DNA of 64,000 nt from Glycomyces fuscus (GTDB taxonomy: Bacteria > Actinomycetota > Actinomycetes > Streptosporangiales > Streptosporangiaceae). The position numbers and the translations under genes were made by a program. Positions 63,756 to 64,000 of the stretch are shown here, piece after piece; positions within the stretch are counted from its first letter, which is position 1; each line of letters begins with the position of its first letter. Below the pieces are notes generated by a model. That model had not been told where the DNA came from. It saw nothing but the letters and a program-made list of their open reading frames with translations, and did no database searches. The stretch spans positions 62,001-126,000 of the forward strand of contig NYMS01000012.1 in assembly GCA_002529455.1 (NCBI GenBank), written 5' to 3'.

Positions 63756-64000
63756 CAGTGTTGTTCTGGGCCTCCGCTTCGCTTCGGCCCGTGTCCGGGC
63801 GCCCGAAGAACGGGAACCTTCGGAGCCTACGGCGGGTTCACTCGTTCCTCACGAACCCGCCTCCGCCACCTCCAGAACCCCGTGGGCACCCGAACCAAAC
63901 CCCCACAAGTCGAGGCCCGTCCGGAAACCAGTGTTGTTCTGGGCCTCCGCTTCGCTTCGGCCCGTGTCCGGGCGCCCGAAGAACGGGAACCTTCGGAGCC
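63756..64000. repeat. Tandem direct repeat, 173-bp period, running off the window
   Basis: A 72-bp sequence at 63756-63827 is repeated exactly, as far as I can check by eye, at 63929-64000, where the window stops. The unit begins CAGTGTTGTTCTGGGCCTCC and includes a CTTCG-rich stretch. The 101-bp spacer holds a hairpin, GGCGGGTTC (63831-63839) with GAACCCGCC (63853-63861). It starts right after the SUFU stop codon and has no coding potential. Confidence 0.9.

Overview
This is about 64 kb of very GC-rich chromosomal DNA from an actinomycete. The ispG - rip1 - dxr order, a gylR-controlled glycerol cluster, GTG/TTG starts and rare TTA codons all point that way. A perfect 14-bp match to the CelR/CebR box of cellulolytic actinomycetes suggests Nocardiopsaceae or a relative (Nocardiopsis/Thermobifida type). 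The assignment to this group is inference. I saw no tRNA, rRNA, CRISPR, IS element or phage gene. The window looks like chromosome with metabolic and transport modules.

Layout from left to right. 0-5.4 kb: truncated amino-acid permease, then the MEP-pathway genes ispG and dxr flanking the site-2 protease rip1. 5.4-10.1 kb: two secreted hydrolases (a CocE/S15-type acyl or peptide hydrolase and a trypsin-like protease) and an aldehyde dehydrogenase. 10.3-15.2 kb: an unknown coiled-coil protein, a protein of the actinobacterial '3-methyladenine glycosylase' family, a DCC-family protein, an LPXTG surface protein and a small membrane protein. 15.4-21.8 kb: a five-gene Opp/Dpp-type importer. 22-26.1 kb: two unknown genes and a gluconate module (gntK, a FadR-type GntR regulator, gntP). 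26.3-27.0 kb: a decayed caspase-like gene. 27.2-29.4 kb: a DJ-1/PfpI protein with its MarR regulator, and a threonine aldolase. 29.5-35.2 kb: glycerol regulon gylR - glpK - glpF - glpD, with a shared operator motif at four places. 35.3 kb: cspA. 36.2-43.5 kb: a second Opp/Dpp-type importer next to a LacI regulator. Its promoter carries a CelR box and LacI-type boxes, so the likely substrate is an oligosaccharide rather than a peptide. 43.6-47.8 kb: an Fpg/Nei DNA glycosylase and a large SF1-helicase-like protein that has lost its ATPase residues and carries a nuclease-like C-terminus. 47.9-55.8 kb: two PucR regulators, each divergent from a class III aminotransferase (gabT and an AGXT2-like one), plus mmsA. 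Together these form an omega-amino-acid (GABA/beta-alanine) catabolic block. 56-62.5 kb: a Cys-rich small protein, a nitrilase-family amidase, a TetR-regulated ABC exporter, a VTT membrane protein and rlmN. 62.6-64 kb: a suppressor-of-fused domain protein followed by a 173-bp tandem repeat that runs off the window.

The less ordinary items are the pseudo-helicase/nuclease fusion, the caspase remnant, the CelR-box importer, the tandem repeat and an AT-rich gap with a U-tract terminator that may encode a small RNA. I found no convincing complete new system. The helicase-like gene is the best candidate for follow-up.
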